From positions 15,929,464 to 15,993,463 of the forward strand of contig NC_051098.1 of assembly GCF_901709675.1 (NCBI RefSeq): 64,000 nucleotides of DNA, in the 5' to 3' direction. Below, piece after piece: positions 49,914-63,601 of the stretch. The stretch comes from Syngnathus acus. Lineage: Eukaryota > Chordata > Actinopteri > Syngnathiformes > Syngnathidae. Every line of letters begins with the position of its first letter. Position 1 is the stretch's first letter. Below the pieces are notes generated by a model. The model had not been told where the DNA came from and ran no database searches. It saw only the letters and a list, made by a program, of their open reading frames with translations. A program made the translations under genes and the position numbers.

Positions 49914-49933
49914 TGCATGCTGGGAAAGGTAGT
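49914..49933 (-). promoter_or_regulatory. ap2s1: ZNF143/THAP11-type motif upstream of ap2s1
   Basis: The minus strand reads ACTACCTTTCCCAGCATGCA, close to the SBS consensus ACTACAATTCCCAGNATGC bound by ZNF143 and THAP11. It lies about 160 bases above the ATG, on the sense strand of ap2s1. Confidence 0.6.
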
Positions 49934-49974
49934 TTTCATCATCGCGTTCGGCGCTATCTTTTGAGTGAATGAAA

Positions 49975-49994
49975 ACTACAATTACCAGGATACG
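49975..49994 (+). promoter_or_regulatory. ap2s1: Second, opposed ZNF143/THAP11-like motif
   Basis: The plus strand reads ACTACAATTACCAGGATACG, with the ACTACAATT half perfect and the CCCAG half changed. It faces the motif at 49914-49933 with 41 bases between them. Confidence 0.5.
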
Positions 49995-50020
49995 TCAGTG
50001 ATGACTTTTCTCGTGCTTAG

Positions 50021-50030
50021 ATCACGTGAT
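50021..50030. promoter_or_regulatory. ap2s1: Palindromic E-box upstream of ap2s1
   Basis: ATCACGTGAT contains TCACGTGA, the core recognised by USF and by MiT/TFE factors at CLEAR sites. It lies about 265 bases above the ap2s1 ATG. Confidence 0.5.
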
Positions 50031-50039
50031 ACTCGAGTC

Positions 50040-51170
50040 ATTTGACATCTTTATGTTAAATGGTGCATCCTGCATTAGAATAACATGAATATATATTTGT
50101 TTAATATTTAATAAGGATGAGCAATATCAAGAGGGCTACGCGTTTGCAATTTTGTTAGTTCCCGGCTGAATTAGACAGGGTGGAGGAACCGGTACTGTCA
50201 GGGATTGCACAACATTTAAGCAGAGGAATGTTTTGGCCCTTGAGACCAAAAAAACGTTTAAGCTGCAAGTCCAGAGAAAGGGAAGGAGTAAATTGGATAG
50301 GAAAAATACAATGGCAAGTAAAGTTAACATAGCATTTTTATTGTCCTGTATTAGTTTTTCCTAATTCAAACAAATAATTCGGCAGTGTTTAGGCCAAGGC
50401 AATAGAAAATCAAAACGGATGAAAAACCGAGGCTTATTATTTTAGCAGAAACTTCGGCCCTTGTTAATCTTGCTTCTTGTGACTGGGGTCATGCAAATAT
50501 TGCTTGAGTGACACAGTGTCCGACGTGATTGGACATGAGCTTGTGTGTTTATTCAAGCAAAGGTCAGTCAGTGCACGTTGAACACTAACTGGCTGTTTAT
50601 ATATAGCAAAATATTGTTAACTATTGGGGCTCTGACATTGGATTTCTCTTACTTACAAAAACATGAAGACTTAATGGTGTAAAGGCGTGCGATTGATACT
50701 GTAGTGGTTGTAGTAGAACTATATGTTGCATCAAATTGACGTCATAAAAAAAATTATATCCTGATTCCTAATATATGTTTTGCCCTAATGAAAGTGGCAA
50801 GTGACAATTATTATCATTATTTTATTTTTTTAATATAATTTATTAAAAATTATTCGGTTTCTTTGTGTGTCTTGACATATGAAGGGATTGGCAATAAAGC
50901 TGACTTTGACTTTGACTTTGATATATCTATTAGTTTTTTTAAAATCAGCAGATGTTTGACGATTTTTGCCAATAGTTCTTTTTCCCTCAACAACACAAGC
51001 TAATGGCATTCAAGGACCCCCCCACCCCCAAAACGGGCATATTGTTCATTATATAGGATTACGAATGATTTTATTGTTTGATCAGTTTTGTGCCTATTAA
51101 TTTGAACGAGTCAATAACCCTTAGTTGTGGATAATTCTCATTTTTAAAAACGTCATAAAATGATCCTAAA
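50040..51170. other. AT-rich intergenic DNA
   Basis: No coding signal. At about 50885-50925 GGCAATAAAGCTGACTTTG followed by CTTTGA repeats resembles the 3' tail of a fish retroelement; the body is not recognisable. Confidence 0.4.
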
Positions 51171-51238
51171 GTGATGTCAAATGAGAACGGTGACAATGCA
51201 ATCAACATTGGAGAGAGAGTAAGAGTGAGAGAGCTTGA

Positions 51239-51966
51239 GCGCGCGCGTGCGCGTGCGTGTTGTAATAGTGTGCATGAACCACTGGGCGAGACTGTCTCTC
51301 TGTGTTGGCCGCGAAAGAGGAGGGGAGATGCTGCCTGGAGCCAAGAGAAAGGCCGCCGCCATTATTGGGAAACTGACAAAAAAAAATAAGACTCACCACA
51401 CACCGTCACACATTTTTCTTTTTTTTTCTAGCCTGCCAGCAGCTCAACAACACCAGCGAAGAGAACGGGAATCCAACCTTTTTTCTCTCCCCTTCCGCTG
51501 GGATCATTGAAGACAGCTCGCCCCCTTTCCCTCTCCTGGCGAATCTTTTATTTTGGACATAACAAAGGAAATAATAATAGCTGCAAACAACGTGGTGGCG
51601 AAGCAAGAAAAACAAGACTCCTGAAAGGTCGTTTTGAAAAGCAGGAGAACCCTTTCCCCCCTTTTCTTTCTTGTTCATAGGCGTGCTGAAGACGACTTTG
51701 TGCGGCATTTTTTGCTCGCTTTTACCCCCTTTCCTAGCATTCAGTTGTTGGTTAGCCCTCCGGCACACACGCAGACAAATGCTCATGTGAAAACTTCAGA
51801 CGTGAGCGTCCAAAGTGACAAGAAATGGACATTTAGACTCTTTTCGTGCCCTGGAAGCGGATAATAATCGATGAGAGTGTTGGCGCCGTGTGTTTTTGTC
51901 TTTTTTTCCAAGACTCTGCGAGGAGGGAAAGGAGTGGACGCAATCCGGAGAGGAAGGAATGTTACG
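51239..51966 (+). other. Candidate 5' UTR exon of a plus-strand gene
   Basis: GC-rich and purine-rich DNA with an alternating GCGCGCGTGCGCGTGCGTGT tract near 51239-51260. It ends in GGAATGTTACG followed by a good donor GTACGT at 51967. It is divergent from ap2s1. As I recall, AP2S1 in human is followed by divergent ARHGAP35, whose first exon is untranslated, so an arhgap35 leader is the best guess. No coding part of that gene is present. The upstream limit is a guess. Confidence 0.35.
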
Positions 51967-54900
51967 GTACGTAGCCTACTTCCTTTTAAATCTGCCCCAA
52001 TCTGAAATGTGCGCTGCCAAAATCCTGTGTGATTGATTATTTTATGCCACTTGTTTCACCGCAGTTTGCCAATCCGAACCGGCGTTGACAAAAAAAGGCT
52101 TGCGTGACCCCTTTTGTCGTAATGATCATAATTCATTTGATCGGATTGATGCGCGTGTGTTCATTTCTCGCTGATTCATGGGAAGTTTACAGAGGAGAGG
52201 AAGGCGCTTAATAAGCATGGATGCCATCCAACGAAACATTAAAACGATTGTTCGGAGCCCTGCACCTGGAATATGTTGTTTGTCAGGCTTGTGTGTTGGT
52301 TTTAAATAACAATGGGGGCGGGGGGTATTTATTTAACTCACGTTTGCGGTTTATATGATCAAAATAGAACCACTTAAGTGGATTGAAGTCTTTTTTGTTT
52401 GTTTTCAAGTTGTCAAATTGACAGTTCGAGCACCAAACATCAAGACCTGAAAGGGTGTGTATAATCTCCCATGTTTTATAAGGATCGATTTACGACCTCG
52501 TGTTAACAATTAAAATAGGCGTTCATATTTTTGTGCACAGAGCCGGTCAAACTGTGCTTACTGCAAAGTGGTCGTTGCCCCCCCACCCCCTCTGCCGGCC
52601 ACTCCCTTTCAGTGTCCCCCCCCCCCACCGCTGGACATCTGGACACTTCATTCCAGGAGACGTCTCTCCAACTGCCACACTGTTTTAAGATTGATGTCGA
52701 AGGATTTCAACCGACCGGTGGCGTGTGTGGGCGGGCGGGCGGGCGTACATTGCTGTGTCACTGCCGGATCGAAGAACAAAACAGGAACTTTAATGGCAGA
52801 CGTGAATGTTGGTGTTGTCTCCTTTGCTCAGTGAATCTGTCATCAACAAATCTATGATAACCAGTTGAAGGGTGTATTTTGTGTGTCTGTCAAGTGTCAC
52901 ATGTCCCAATAACTGCTCAGAGCAAGTGGGGGGGAAAAAATGTAATTTAATGCTGGGATGATCTTAAATCAAGTGAGTTTCCAATTTAATGATGATTCAC
53001 AAAAGTATCTGCATATTTTATCCGCCATGCTTCCCTCAGATAGTAGAAGCAAAATAGAGTGTGGCCGCTTTAGAGCACCTCGTTGTTGGCCTCGAGTGCA
53101 GATAATTCATTTTTCTCATGGATGAACAATGAGATTTCATGAAATGCCCATCCCGTTTTTTTTTTAATCCTTTCCGAGCAAATACTTTGACTCATCCATG
53201 CCTGCAACTTTTTTTTTGATGAGTCTCCCTTTCATCGTGCTTAATCAACTGCCTGGCGGTGAGAATCGAGTCAACACTCATCCTCTTTGCTCGCAGGTAA
53301 AATGCGTTAGCATCTGTCAGCACTTCTGCTCCTCGCCTGATTGGGCTCATTGCAGCACGGCGGGCCCCGTACGCACTCACCCTCGCACCGACTGCCATCG
53401 ACTCGAGTCGATCCCGTCCCGGGATTAAACGGAGGCTGGCTGGGCTTGTCAGGCCGTGAGCCAGACATGTGGACGCGTACTCCGATGAGGTGACTAGAAG
53501 TGAGATTAAGTTTCTCGTTATCTGGACAGCAGCGAGGAAAAGTGAAGGGGTGTGCTCTGCTCTCCTCGACGTTTTGAAAAATGGTCCTTTTTAAATCACA
53601 AGAGCCCCATTGAGAGATGCTTATTTGAAATACAAACAAGGCTGTTTTGAGATTTGAGTTCCATGTCAGCCCATGCTTTTATTCCCCCCGCCCCCCCTTG
53701 GGCCTACCTGTCAATGCTTCCCCACTCATCAAAAACGACTCTCACTTTGGCAGCTTGTTTCGCAGTCATCCGTAAGCTCGTTTGATGGAGAATTGAGCTA
53801 ATTATATCGGGCCGTTTTGGTGGTCCACATTACAGTCACCATGTCGCTCGCTCAATGGCGGCTTTGTTTTGCCGAGCGATTATTAGTCAGAAAGAGGTGC
53901 ATTCTGGGATGATTGCATCTGAATTTCCATTCCCAAGTGTGGCCGGTTGAAACGAGGCTCTCTTCTCTCCTCGGTCTTTCAGACGCTTTGCATTTTAACA
54001 TTCGAATAGAAAGACCTGTGCTAGTTCGCCCCCCCCCATAGCGCTTTCGAGCTACTTTATCTGAAGAGCTGAAATATGTGTGACCTCGAGTCAGCAGTTC
54101 CGCTTGTGCCTCGCATACACTCCCCGGGAACGAAAATGGCTATTAAATATTGCCGACACTCATTGGCCGTATGATAGATTGCTCATTGAGCAACTTTGAA
54201 TGGAGCGTTAACAAAAATTGCATTTGCCCTAAATTATATCTAGCTCAGCTTCTACCGATATTGTTTTCCAATTCCGATGACGTATTAAGCACGATTGCTG
54301 GCGCTGAAGCTTTTAGATATGATTAATGCCGCTTGGAGGAAGTGAATACCATTAAAGTGGTCTTTTAAAAGAAGAGCCCACGGTGACATCATTTCCGTGG
54401 TGGCTTCGGAAATATTAGACCACGATGGAAGAATCGTGATTCCTCCTTCCTGCTAGGCTGTGTGCCTCGGTATGCAGTTTTTATTTTTGTTAGAGTTGCT
54501 TTTATTAATTGGAGAAACTCGATGAATTCAATTCCAAAAAGGTGGAAGTAAAATCTGTCCCTCCTAACTTCTCTTGCATTGTTTTTCCACTTTAATGATC
54601 CATTTTTATCTGATGATCTGAATTTCCATCTGCCTTATCTTGATTGACGGGATCATTGGTAAATATTTACCATGTTAAATTGACAATAGTTGAAATCACT
54701 ACAAAGGCTTGGTGTTTTGACTGCTTCTGTTTTGTGCTCTTGGTACTTTTGGTTCTGCAAAAGGTACTAATATTTCCCTTGGAGTTCAGTAATTGGCCCT
54801 GAAGGGTTTGTGTGGATTTTACCTTGAGGAATATTCCCCGGACTCCGATTGTACCTTGGGAGTGAGTTTTGCGAGCAAACTGCTGTCGGTTTCTGCTTCG

Positions 54901-56584
54901 GGGCTTCGCTCCTGGTATGTGCCCTTTCAGCTTTGCACTCCGGGCGGGATCAACCAATCAATGACGACCATAAAGTAACTCTGCTGCTTGGCTATTGGCC
55001 ACGGCTGAATTCCATGACTCAGCGTGTCTCTAAATAAGATGTTATGATTGAGCTGCTGCCAGCCACCGCCTGGAGTTCACTAGGTTGGACTTTCACTGCT
55101 TTTTAATGGGTCATGTCGCATAGTTTTTTTTCTTTTGTATTGTTGATCGTTAAGTGTGTAATGATATCAGATTATTTTTGAGTGGGTGAGTCCATGTTTA
55201 AGCAGAGTATGCTCAAGAGACAGACCTGCTACGCGCTTGTATTCAAGAATATTGTTAATAATGGCGATAAACAAAATAAATAAACACATAAATTAATAAA
55301 TCATTTGAATTTTTAGATCAAATCTGTCTCGGTTTTTGTTTATACGTTGACGATTTTGATTTTGTTTTTTGTGCTGGCTTAATTAAGCTAACAGTGTATG
55401 TTAGCTTAATTAATGCACTTTAAATTTGGTTACTTTTACATTGAATTCAATTCGGAGTGTCAGTAATAAGCTTGAAACAAGAATCTATTTGAAGACCTGT
55501 TTGCCATCTGCCAGACTGCACAGCGAACGCTCAGGGAGAGCAGAATATTACGTCAGGCTGATCAAGCGGTATTGGCGTCACCATGGACACCGCGAGCGAT
55601 ATCGACGCATCCCTAATTTTCAATATCAGCCCCTGCCACCGCTTTCAGCAGGACTCACAATCCGTGCTGCCTGCATGTCCGAAGCCAATAGCCTTGTTTT
55701 GATGACTCACAATAAATCCGTGCAAAACAAACCCAAAACAATCGAATCACTGTTCTCGGGCATCTGTTTTGGACAAAAAATACGGTTTTGTCCATTTTCC
55801 CACGTCCCTTATCTCATCTTGTAGTTTTTTAGGCATTATCCGCAGGCTTGTTAAGTTCAATGATGCTTTTCAGAATGTCAGCCAAAACTGTTTTGAAAAT
55901 CCCCATTGAGATTGTGCGTACTCTCCAGCAATCTAGTTTTTGCTTGCTTCGTCATCGGTTGTGTCACTTTAACTACCTCGAGGTAATTAAAGCCGGCCGC
56001 CTTAGTCACAGACCGGCGAACATCTTACAAGAAACGAGAAAACGAGCCGCAGATAGCAACTCCCACAGGCCCGGAGCTACCTCAGCCGACCCGCGTTTTC
56101 ACTTTCCTCCATTTACTTTTTCCCCTTTCTCTTTTGTTTCTCACGTCTTCTGCTATTTTAATTCGGCCATTTTGAGGGCGCTACGCAGTGTAATGCGGTT
56201 GAGGACGCAAGAAGGGCGCCGCCTTGTCACCCAAGGTTTGACTCAGATGCCACTTCAGGGGGTTCCGACCACAGCGTTGGCCTTTGGCGCGTCTTGCGCA
56301 CAAATGCTGTCATTTGCTTTCCGGAACTTTGCTTTGATGCTGGCATTTGAACTTTAGCGCATGGTCGTTATTTTTCTAGTATTTACTGCTTGGTAGAAAC
56401 CGGTCTAAAGTGACTCAATTAATCCAACTCGCCTTCTGTCAAAATTGTATCCGGCTTCCGAGTGGTGTGAAGATATGTTAGCTATATTCGATATGGCCCG
56501 GTCCAAATCCTTGGCCCCGGCCGGCAAAGGTTTACGCAGGCCCCGGGATGATGACTAAGCACCTTTCATGCTTCGGATGGCTGA

Positions 56585-56603
56585 GCCGGCCGGCCGGCCG
56601 GCC
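56585..56603. repeat. GGCC tandem palindrome
   Basis: GCCGGCCGGCCGGCCGGCC; a shorter similar tract lies near 6568-6582 before rtn2. Confidence 0.7.
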
Positions 56604-59600
56604 TTTATCGATCGCAGCGCCACTGCCTGTTAGCCAGCCACCACTTAGCTAATGATGTCCATTCCATGCTATTTCCTCGTGGCTTGGGGGAGGGCAGCCA
56701 TAAAAATAGCGAATCCACCCCAAAAACCCTCTGGGTGTTGTTTTATTTGAATGTAGCACTCTATTTACTTCCCGTCTCCTTCCCACTCGGCGCTGGCGCT
56801 CGTCTTTGTGGTGCTGGCGGGCTCCATCTGCATGAAAGAAGGACAGACGTCAGTTTCCGACAGGCTGCCAGGTTCTAAGTCTTGACCTTGTTTATCGGAG
56901 TCTCGGTTGTTGGACAAACAGCATATGAATGCCACGAATGGCCCGTTTGAAATGAGAAGGAAGCATTTTGATATCTTGACACTAGCAGATAGCATGAGGC
57001 TGATTTTTGTTTTCATTTTTCCCCCACTGTGTCTCAATGCCATCATTTCCCAGGATGCACCAGGGGCCCCAAAGTCCTTAGTTCTTGTGTCAGAGTTCAT
57101 TTCCTGCTGCGGGGCTGTTGAGGATCCACCATTTTGTTACATTCCTGTTGCTCAGAAAGTGTGCCTTCTTCCACTATCTTCAAGGATCTCGAGCTTTGAA
57201 GGCCTATCGGTGAATAAACAGAGCATCGGTTTTATGAATAAATCAAGTCGAAGATCAACGCAACAAAAAGCCGGCATGTTTTTGTGAGCTGTGTTTTTTT
57301 TTTTTTCTCCTTCTAATCAAAGTGTTACGTGTCCCAAGATTCAATCCCTAATTCCATTGCTGTGCTGACTTGCATGTATGTCAGAAGTTGTAGAGATAAA
57401 AGTAACACGGGTGAAGAATGTAAACAAAGTTGTTTTTGACAAGAGCGGCCTAGGCACACGGCGGCTCGTGTTATTCACGGTAGTCGAAGAAGGGAGAATG
57501 CTTTTCATTTTTTTTGTCCAATAAGGGAAAAGGTCATTGAGAATGCAGTTTGTCAGGTCAGGACGAGCTAGGCCTGTTGTGGCTTCCACCCATATGTGTG
57601 TGCGTGTATTTTGTGTGACTTTAGAGGCGTCTTTTAAAATCTCATTTTAATTATGAAAAAGCCTGGTAGCTATTGTGATTGCCAACATTGGAAGGAAGAG
57701 CGCCACAATGATGAGTCACGTTAGCAGTCATTGCTGGCTTTATTTGTATCACACAATAAGACTTTATTAAATCCACTCTATGACTAGCGATTACTCATTT
57801 AGCGGCAGCGAGCCAGAATGAACAAAAGCATAAGGTTTGATATATATATATATTTTTTTTTTATGTGTCGCCGAGCCATGATGACTGTTAAATAAGACGT
57901 TGCAAATTGATATTGCGCATATGTGCAAATATTTTTCTGGCATGACATTTTCGCACTGCATATTTTTACGTCGTTTTTTCAAAGGGCTCGTCCGTCCAAT
58001 TGGATCAGCGTTTGATAATTATGTGGGGAAAAAAAATATCAATTGTTTTGCTCGATGTTTCAAATTGAAATTCAAACTTGTGGATTCCATTTCGTCTCAA
58101 TTGATTCTAGACAAGTCAATCGTTTGGCAGATTTACGATCCTCAAAATGGCCGATTAACTCCATCATTGTGAGCTTGCTAGCCCAAAAAAGCCCTGTACT
58201 TGCAGCAATCAGCATTTTTAAGTTTTCACTCAAGTGTGTGCCAGGATGACACAAAGTACTCGCAGTAGTATGAGACTGCTGATGTTTCATTAACCTGTCA
58301 AAGACGATGGCGTCTTGGAACGAGTACAGAGAGTCCATACCAAAGTCCATTTCCAAAACAGAGATTTTTTCGCTGAGGTGTGACATAGACAGGCGGAGGG
58401 GATTGCGTCACGCTGCCGCGATTGCAAAGAATTTCTTGTTTGTGTGCCGTTTGGTCCAACAAAGCGACTCAGCGAGTTGAACCTGCCCTTGAACGGCAGC
58501 TCTAGCTTATGAACCGACCCGACATGAACGCTGCGTGCCGCTACGGAGACTCCCGTTGTTCTTTTTTTTTTTTGCTTCAGAACTATGCAAATATGTCCTC
58601 TGGTTGTCCCCACTCAGTGTTTGGCCATAACAAATCCAATTCTGGGAAATTGCGTAACACTGAGTGTTCACGTGCGTTTTTTTTGTTCACGAAGCCCGGA
58701 TCGTTTACCCGCCCCCGCCTGGTTCTCTAGGGTTCGGACATGGATGGATGATGTCAGTCCTCTCCTCATGGGATCCCCCCCCCAAGGGTGCTTTGACGTT
58801 GGGCACCAGCTCCAAAGTGAGCACAGGAAATGGTGATGGCAAAGTCCGCGGGGGACGGAACAACTCGCTGCTGTTCCTTTTTTTTTTTTTTTTTTTTCAC
58901 AAGTCAGTGCTAAAACCCGAGACAGGATGTGGACATTCAAAAACAGTTCATGGCTTGTGTGTGATGTGTATGCAGTGTGCTTGAGCACAACACAGTGGTG
59001 AGTTTAAAAAACCCCCAAAAAAAAACATCTGTCCAGAGGCTATGTTTTTATTATGTTTTATTATTAGCAGAATTGCATACATGTGATCATCGCAGATTTT
59101 CCACAAAGCATTTTTGGAGGGATAGTTAAAGGGTCTCATGATCCAGGTCACACAGTACTTACATTTGAGTCACTGTTCCATTGAGTGTGTTTTTATTTAT
59201 TTTTTTCATTCAGTGCCATTGACGGTTATAGACGTCAAAGATATTGACTGGGTTGGCAGTGAATGAGTTAAGGATCTCAACACACATACTGCTGACATGG
59301 CTTTTACCGAGGAGGTACTCGATATATCAGGTGGTATCGGGGCTTAGGCTACGGAACACTTTTTGAGTAACAATACTTGCATTCAGGTTGTTTACAATTC
59401 TTTGCCATTCAAATATCCCATTTTTAGATTTTGTTCAAATGAAGGCAAAACAGCTTTGTTGCTAAAGCACATTTCATATGCGACTCATTTACGAGCAGAG
59501 CGTTTATTAGTATTTTATTCATTTATTTAAAAAATCCATTTACAGTTTAACTTTATACTTTCCAAAAAATAATCTCCTCACCTGTTTCCACTTTGAACCT

Positions 59601-60640
59601 TTTTTGTGTTTTTCTATTACCCTCAGTGGTGCTGGATTTTGCACACTATTGATTTGAGCTTGACATTTAGATGCCAGGGCTGTCTTGTATGTATATAAAA
59701 GAATTGGTCACATAGAAAAAAGAGTAATAGAATTAGAAAGAGTTGGCTTCGCGAAGGCTAAAAAAAAAAAAAAAGTAATATTTTGCATATGTCGCTTTCC
59801 TCCGTTCAACAGATGTCGAGGAAATCCACCAGCAGCCCTTCTCTCTCTTCTCTGTCATTCTTTCATCCTCTCACCCGCTTCCGGCTGCTGATTGGCTGAA
59901 CAGAAAGATGCGGTTTTGCCATCTAATCTGCCAGCCAGCAGATCGCCACTGATGGGCCTGTGCAGAATGGCTTTAGTAAATTACTGTTCCAGGGTAGAGC
60001 AAATCCCTTCTATCAGATAGCGCCTCTCTCTTCACTCCAGCCTCCTTTCTAGTGGCTACGTCCATCATGCTTTGACGTTATCTCTCCATCGCCACCTCGT
60101 ACGCCCGTTCTCTTCTTCTCCCTCGCCACGTTGCCCTTTCCTTTGCGTTTGTTGTTTGGCTGGCTTTCATCATTTAAACACCTCCACTTGCGCCGAGTGG
60201 AGGAGGAGTTGTCAGAAAATAGACGCTCGGCCGATTTGGATCAGAGGCTGTTTACCGCCTAACAGACCGCGTGTGACCGGTTTCTCAGACACCCTGGTGC
60301 GTTGGCGCTTGTTAACAAGACGGAGCCGTCCTGAGGAGGGCGGCCATCTTGCCCAATCTGTAGCTACTACACATTTGGTTTTGCCCACCGCACAATTTGT
60401 GGAATTTTTCTCTTTGTGTTTCTAGAACCATCTCTTGCCCGAGATGTTGTTCATTGGCAGAAATAGAAAGCAGAATATAGCCAAACTCGCTGCGACCTCG
60501 TGTGTCAAACTTCCAAAATCACGGCTCTGTGCTGGCACCCGGCGATGTCGTACTAATGCTGCTTCCTCATTGGCTGTAAAACATGGCACTCCAGTCTACC
60601 AACGAACTGTTTAACATGTTTAGAAGAGGCGTGTAAGGAC

Positions 60641-60667
<27 letters not shown>
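60641..60667. repeat. (CA)n microsatellite
   Basis: About 13 uninterrupted CA units. Confidence 0.85.
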
Positions 60668-60673
<6 letters not shown>

Positions 60674-61288
60674 CGGTACACAAACATTTAAAGTGTTTTG
60701 TTCGGGTGGTATTTCAGGAAAATCTATTAAAGGCGTATTTACTACACAGACACTCTCACCGTGTTGACAACAACATTCGATACCATTTTAAAGTCCTCTT
60801 TGGCATAAATAGGTCCGTTTAATGCAACGAAACACTCCCAGTTAGCCGAGACACCTTTTGTCTGATAAATACCAGTCGGTGATCCCCGCCGAGTCCCTTC
60901 CCCCCTGAAGGCAGCAACCAGATGTTAGAACATGTTTGTGAGGTTGTTGTCCAGTTTTTGTGGCTTGAGGGACGTAGAAGAACATGCAGCTGCAGCAGAG
61001 AGCTGACGAGCTGTAAGAACAATACCTTGATGTTTAACCGCCATTTGTCTTGGAAGGTTTTGCTCCCATCGGAAATAATGGAAGTACAAATCAATGTCAG
61101 GGTTGTTAATTCGACGTATCATTTTTGAGACAAAAACTAAAACACTTTTAGTGTTAACATGTGAAATAATAATAAAACATGAATGATTATTGCTTTTATT
61201 TATAGGCAGCTTTTTGGGTACTCAAGTACACCATACTAAAAACAACCATAAAAGAATTATGATATGAGCAACAGAGGAGAGTATGGAA

Positions 61289-61465
61289 TACCGTAATCTT
61301 CGGACTATAAGTCGCACCGGAGTATAAGTCGCACCAGCCATAAAATGCCCAAAAAAGTGGAAAAAAAACCATATATATGTATATAAATCGCTCCTGAGTA
61401 TAAGTCGCCCCCCCACCCAAACTATGAAAAAAAAAACCGCGACTTATAGTCCGAAAATTACGGTA
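61289..61465 (-). mobile_element. 177-bp inverted-repeat element (type B), copy 2
   Basis: Same termini and core as the element at 18742-18916, in opposite orientation. Differences are mainly in homopolymer lengths plus one terminal base (AATC for AATT). TA at both edges. Non-coding. Confidence 0.82.
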
Positions 61466-63190
61466 ATTGTTTTGTGTTATTTCAGAAGACCACCCCAAAC
61501 CTGCTAGGAAAAAAAGCTTTCCATGCTAGCTGTTAGAATGCTAACATTACACATATGCTAGGCTAGACATATGCACTCCAGTGAAGCCCCAAATCCTTTC
61601 CCCTGCAATATGGAACCCAGCTGTCTCATTTAGCAGACATTTAAGATGTCTGCTCGTTAAAAAAAGCTGAGCCGGTTGTTTACGTGCCTGCTATTGCTAA
61701 CACGACGGCGCTGTTAATGTGGCGGTGGGCCTTAATTTTGGCAAAGCCAAAGCTTCTTCATCAAGTCTGTCTCTCTTGATACCCAGGCAACCAAACCCGC
61801 TATCACGGCGGCCGCTCGCTATCCCGCCCACACCGATGTCGCAGCCGCTAATCTCTCGCGGCATTAAAGGCCATGCGCTGAATTTATGTCGGCCCGCCAC
61901 AGGAAGAAAAGGGGAAGTGAAGAACGGTTTGAGGAGGTTGACAGATAAGGCTCTTGTCCTTTCTGTGCGGTGCTTTTTAAGCCGTGTTAAGCTGCTTAAT
62001 TAGACATAATCTACAGGCCCCAGACTGAAGCGGAACTAATGAAGTTAAAAGACTCAAATCCCAAATCCTGCCATCGCGCTCGCCGCCGTCCAAGTCACTT
62101 TCCGAACTCACTGTCTTCCGTTCGTACCGATTCGATAAGATCTTCAAATTCCTTGTCGCGGCTGGTTTCGACAAATTTCAAGTACTGTTGAATTTTAGAA
62201 CAAGAACACTATCTGTTGCTGATTCAAATATGCTTGCGGTCGGGAAAAGTCAACCAACGACTGATGAGATTTTCACCTCGGTATGCTAAGTTTATTACAA
62301 ACTGTCACTTGCTACTCACGCAGTGACCTTTTGTTAAAATCATCGTCGCACAGATGAACAATAAATGTAGTGGAAGATGTCGCTGAACTTGATGAAAGTC
62401 GCACACGCGCAAACCAAACGAGCGAGGACATAATGACTGGCTGTGTCGAGCCAAGGCGCCTCATCACCGACTGCTCCAGCCATGCAAATTCCTGACTCAG
62501 AATGTTGGGAAAGTGGTGGTGAGCAGTACAACAAGTTAATTAAAGAGGTTTTTTTTTTGCCTTTTAGCACATTTTGGACTCTCTCACCCGCTGTTGTTGT
62601 TCTACGCTGCTAGCATCTTTCGTGTATTCCAAAAAATCTTTTGTTTGGTGACCTAATTTTCTTCCTTTATCTCATAAGGTCCACAAAATGTCTACTTTTA
62701 AAAAGATAATAGCCAGGATTGGTTTCTAATATGGCAAAGACAGCAATTCTATGGACTGAATGACTTTTTTTGTGATACTTGAATTATTTCAACAGTTTTT
62801 GTAAGATCCTACCATCTCTGAGACCACAAAAGTGATTGGCTGAGCCAGTTGGGTGGGCGGGGCCAGTGGAAGAGGATTGCGAGGATGAGAGAAATGCTGT
62901 TGGAGGCTTTTTTGTGGTGACATCGAATGTTCATAATTGCGGAGGTTATTGATCCACCACCGCTCGTCTTTGTGTCATCGTCGAAGCAGATGCTACAGTA
63001 TATCGCCTTTCTCTTAATGGTTCCATGAATGATTTGGTGGAGAACTGACATGAGGATTTAGGCTGTAAATTCTAAGTGGGATACACTGCGGTTAATATCT
63101 TTTGGTAAAACGAGCGATCCACCGAGGTTGCCGTATCCCCGCTTGCCGCCACTCGATATTACTCCAGCTTCTTTGTTGTCTCCTCAACAG

Positions 63191-63288
63191 CAATTATTTG
63201 ACCTTCAAACGAGCAGATGGTTGTAGCTCTGCAGCTGAGCCCTCGCATCCTCACCTGGGTTGCCTCCCCAGTGAGCGACTTTAAGATG
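63191..63288 (+). other. Weak candidate exon, 98 bases
   Basis: A pyrimidine-rich acceptor (CTTTGTTGTCTCCTCAACAG) and a strong donor (GTGAGT) frame 98 bases. An ATG at 63217 would give MVVALQLSPRILTWVASPVS and then DFKM in phase 0. No family match is recognised; it could be a noncoding leader exon or chance. Confidence 0.2.
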
Positions 63289-63601
63289 GTGAGTGATGTG
63301 GGCGTCAGCAAATGAAAGTGTACGGTTAGCTTAGGTGAGTTTATTTTGTTAGCATTTAAGCAGTAAAGCCATCGTGACTGTCGTTGACTTTTTTTTTTCT
63401 CATTGTAATATTTTCCTGCCTAGCGACTGCTAATTTAGCTAACATATATGCTAACGGTATGTTGACAATTGTAGAGTGTTCGTTCTGGTTTTCTTCTTTT
63501 CCTTAAGTATTTTTCCGCAGAATTACAAGCTAATGAATTCTTTATAGAACTACAAATTGTCAGACTTTCAAACTTCATTCGACCTTGGTTCTTCATTCCA
63601 G

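Larger units (their letters stand above)
51967..63190. other. Long stretch without a supportable gene, perhaps an intron
   Basis: Scattered open frames, none with recognised family similarity. It includes a type-B element (61289-61465), a (CA)n run (60641-60667), a T20 run (58878-58897), a GGCC-repeat palindrome (56585-56603) and a GC-richer patch at 61700-62170. If the exon ending at 51966 is real, this would be its intron. Confidence 0.35.

Noticed and set aside
55848-56357. 169-aa open frame in the right-hand noncoding region
   Set aside because: Longer than most chance frames, but no domain, signal or splice context was recognised and there is no support for a gene.
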